From an uncultured Gaiellaceae bacterium (GTDB lineage: Bacteria; Actinomycetota; Thermoleophilia; Gaiellales; Gaiellaceae), in assembly GCA_955652075.1 (NCBI GenBank), contig CATPAS010000347.1, forward strand, positions 1-5,158: a stretch of 5,158 nucleotides of DNA, read 5' to 3'. Within the stretch, counting starts at the first letter, position 1; each line of letters opens with the position of its first letter. Below are positions 4,841 through 5,158 of the stretch, one piece after another. The notes under the pieces were generated by a model, which was not told the origin of the DNA, ran no database searches, and saw only the letters and a list, made by a program, of their open reading frames with translations. The position numbers and the translations under genes were made by a program.

Positions 4841-5158
4841 AGCTCTCTCCCGACCTTCCGTTCCCGGGCAAGCCCCACGACTGCAGTGGCTACGGCGACG
4901 TCCCACGACGCGATCCCGTTTGACTTGAAGACGGCGATGTCGTCGGGAGATTGACGGCCCGGTAGCTCTCCGGAAACGACCTCGTGCAGCTCGTGCACCT
5001 CGAGCCAGTCGAGCACGCCCTGCTGAATCGGCTCGATCAGGTCGGCGGACTCGAGCCGCGCCTGCTCCTTCCAGTCGCAGCAGACGAATGTCGCGCGCTC
5101 GAGGACGACGTTGTCGAGCTCACGGGACGAGGCCTTGTTCGCACCGGCGGCGCAGACC
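4837..5158 (-). CDS. Ornithine cyclodeaminase / mu-crystallin family protein, C-terminal part
   Basis: The last 107 residues of a gene entering from the right edge; it is not in any ATG/GTG-started frame inside the window but is continuous to the TAG at 4839-4837. The family comprises NAD(P)-dependent enzymes such as ornithine cyclodeaminase, alanine dehydrogenase and ketimine reductase. Recognisable pieces are CAAGANKASSRELD (end of the nucleotide-binding fold region), LERATFVCCDWKEQARLESADLIEPI, HEVVSGELPGRQSPDDIAVFKSNGIASWDVAVATAVV and the closing helix GLARERKVG. The pattern GELPGR-S-DDI-VFKS-G-A--D is diagnostic for the family. Which reaction it performs cannot be told, because the substrate-binding N-terminal half is outside. 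The VCCDW stretch, where relatives usually have V-DS or V-D, is a small departure. Confidence 0.88.
   Translation of the reverse strand, partial: VCAAGANKASSRELDNVVLERATFVCCDWKEQARLESADLIEPIQQGVLDWLEVHELHEVVSGELPGRQSPDDIAVFKSNGIASWDVAVATAVVGLARERKVGREL

Overview
This window is high-GC DNA with compact gene order and almost exclusively GTG start codons, with several starts placed as leaderless transcripts would place them. Together with the gene content (a futalosine-type menaquinone gene, an MntR/DtxR-type regulator and short actinobacterial-looking unknown proteins), it suggests a chromosomal segment of an actinobacterium, possibly a deep branch such as Thermoleophilia. That placement is inference; no rRNA or marker gene is present. 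I see no tRNA, rRNA, CRISPR array or insertion sequence.

Left block (about 1-3583, all minus strand, read right to left): a menaquinone-pathway MqnD-type enzyme is followed by a thiolase that overlaps it by 4 bp. Then, after 45 bp, comes a multi-membrane-span protein resembling GT-C glycosyltransferases. After 93 bp the N-terminus of a two-component response regulator follows and runs off the left edge. The first two genes are surely co-transcribed; the next two may be.

Middle (3584-3770): the space between the divergent mqnD-like gene and the MntR/DtxR-type regulator is not ordinary. It is almost entirely one long imperfect inverted repeat, two arms of about 78-79 bp around a 6-bp centre, about 72% matched by hand count. 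The arms run from next to one start codon to next to the other. This is the most unusual structure in the window: an inverted duplication of a promoter or operator region, a long hairpin, or a MITE-like element.

Right block (3771-5158): the regulator gene (+) ends by overlapping a convergent short unknown gene (-) by 56 bp. That unknown gene and a second short unknown gene (+) start 23 bp apart, apparently from overlapping back-to-back -10 elements, each placed for leaderless transcription. The second short gene ends 7 bp from the stop of a convergent ornithine cyclodeaminase/mu-crystallin family gene that runs off the right edge.

Functionally the window mixes quinone biosynthesis, acyl-CoA metabolism, envelope glycosylation, metal regulation and amino-acid metabolism. 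The one strong regulatory hint is that the metalloregulator and the mqnD-thiolase operon share matching, mirror-image upstream sequence.
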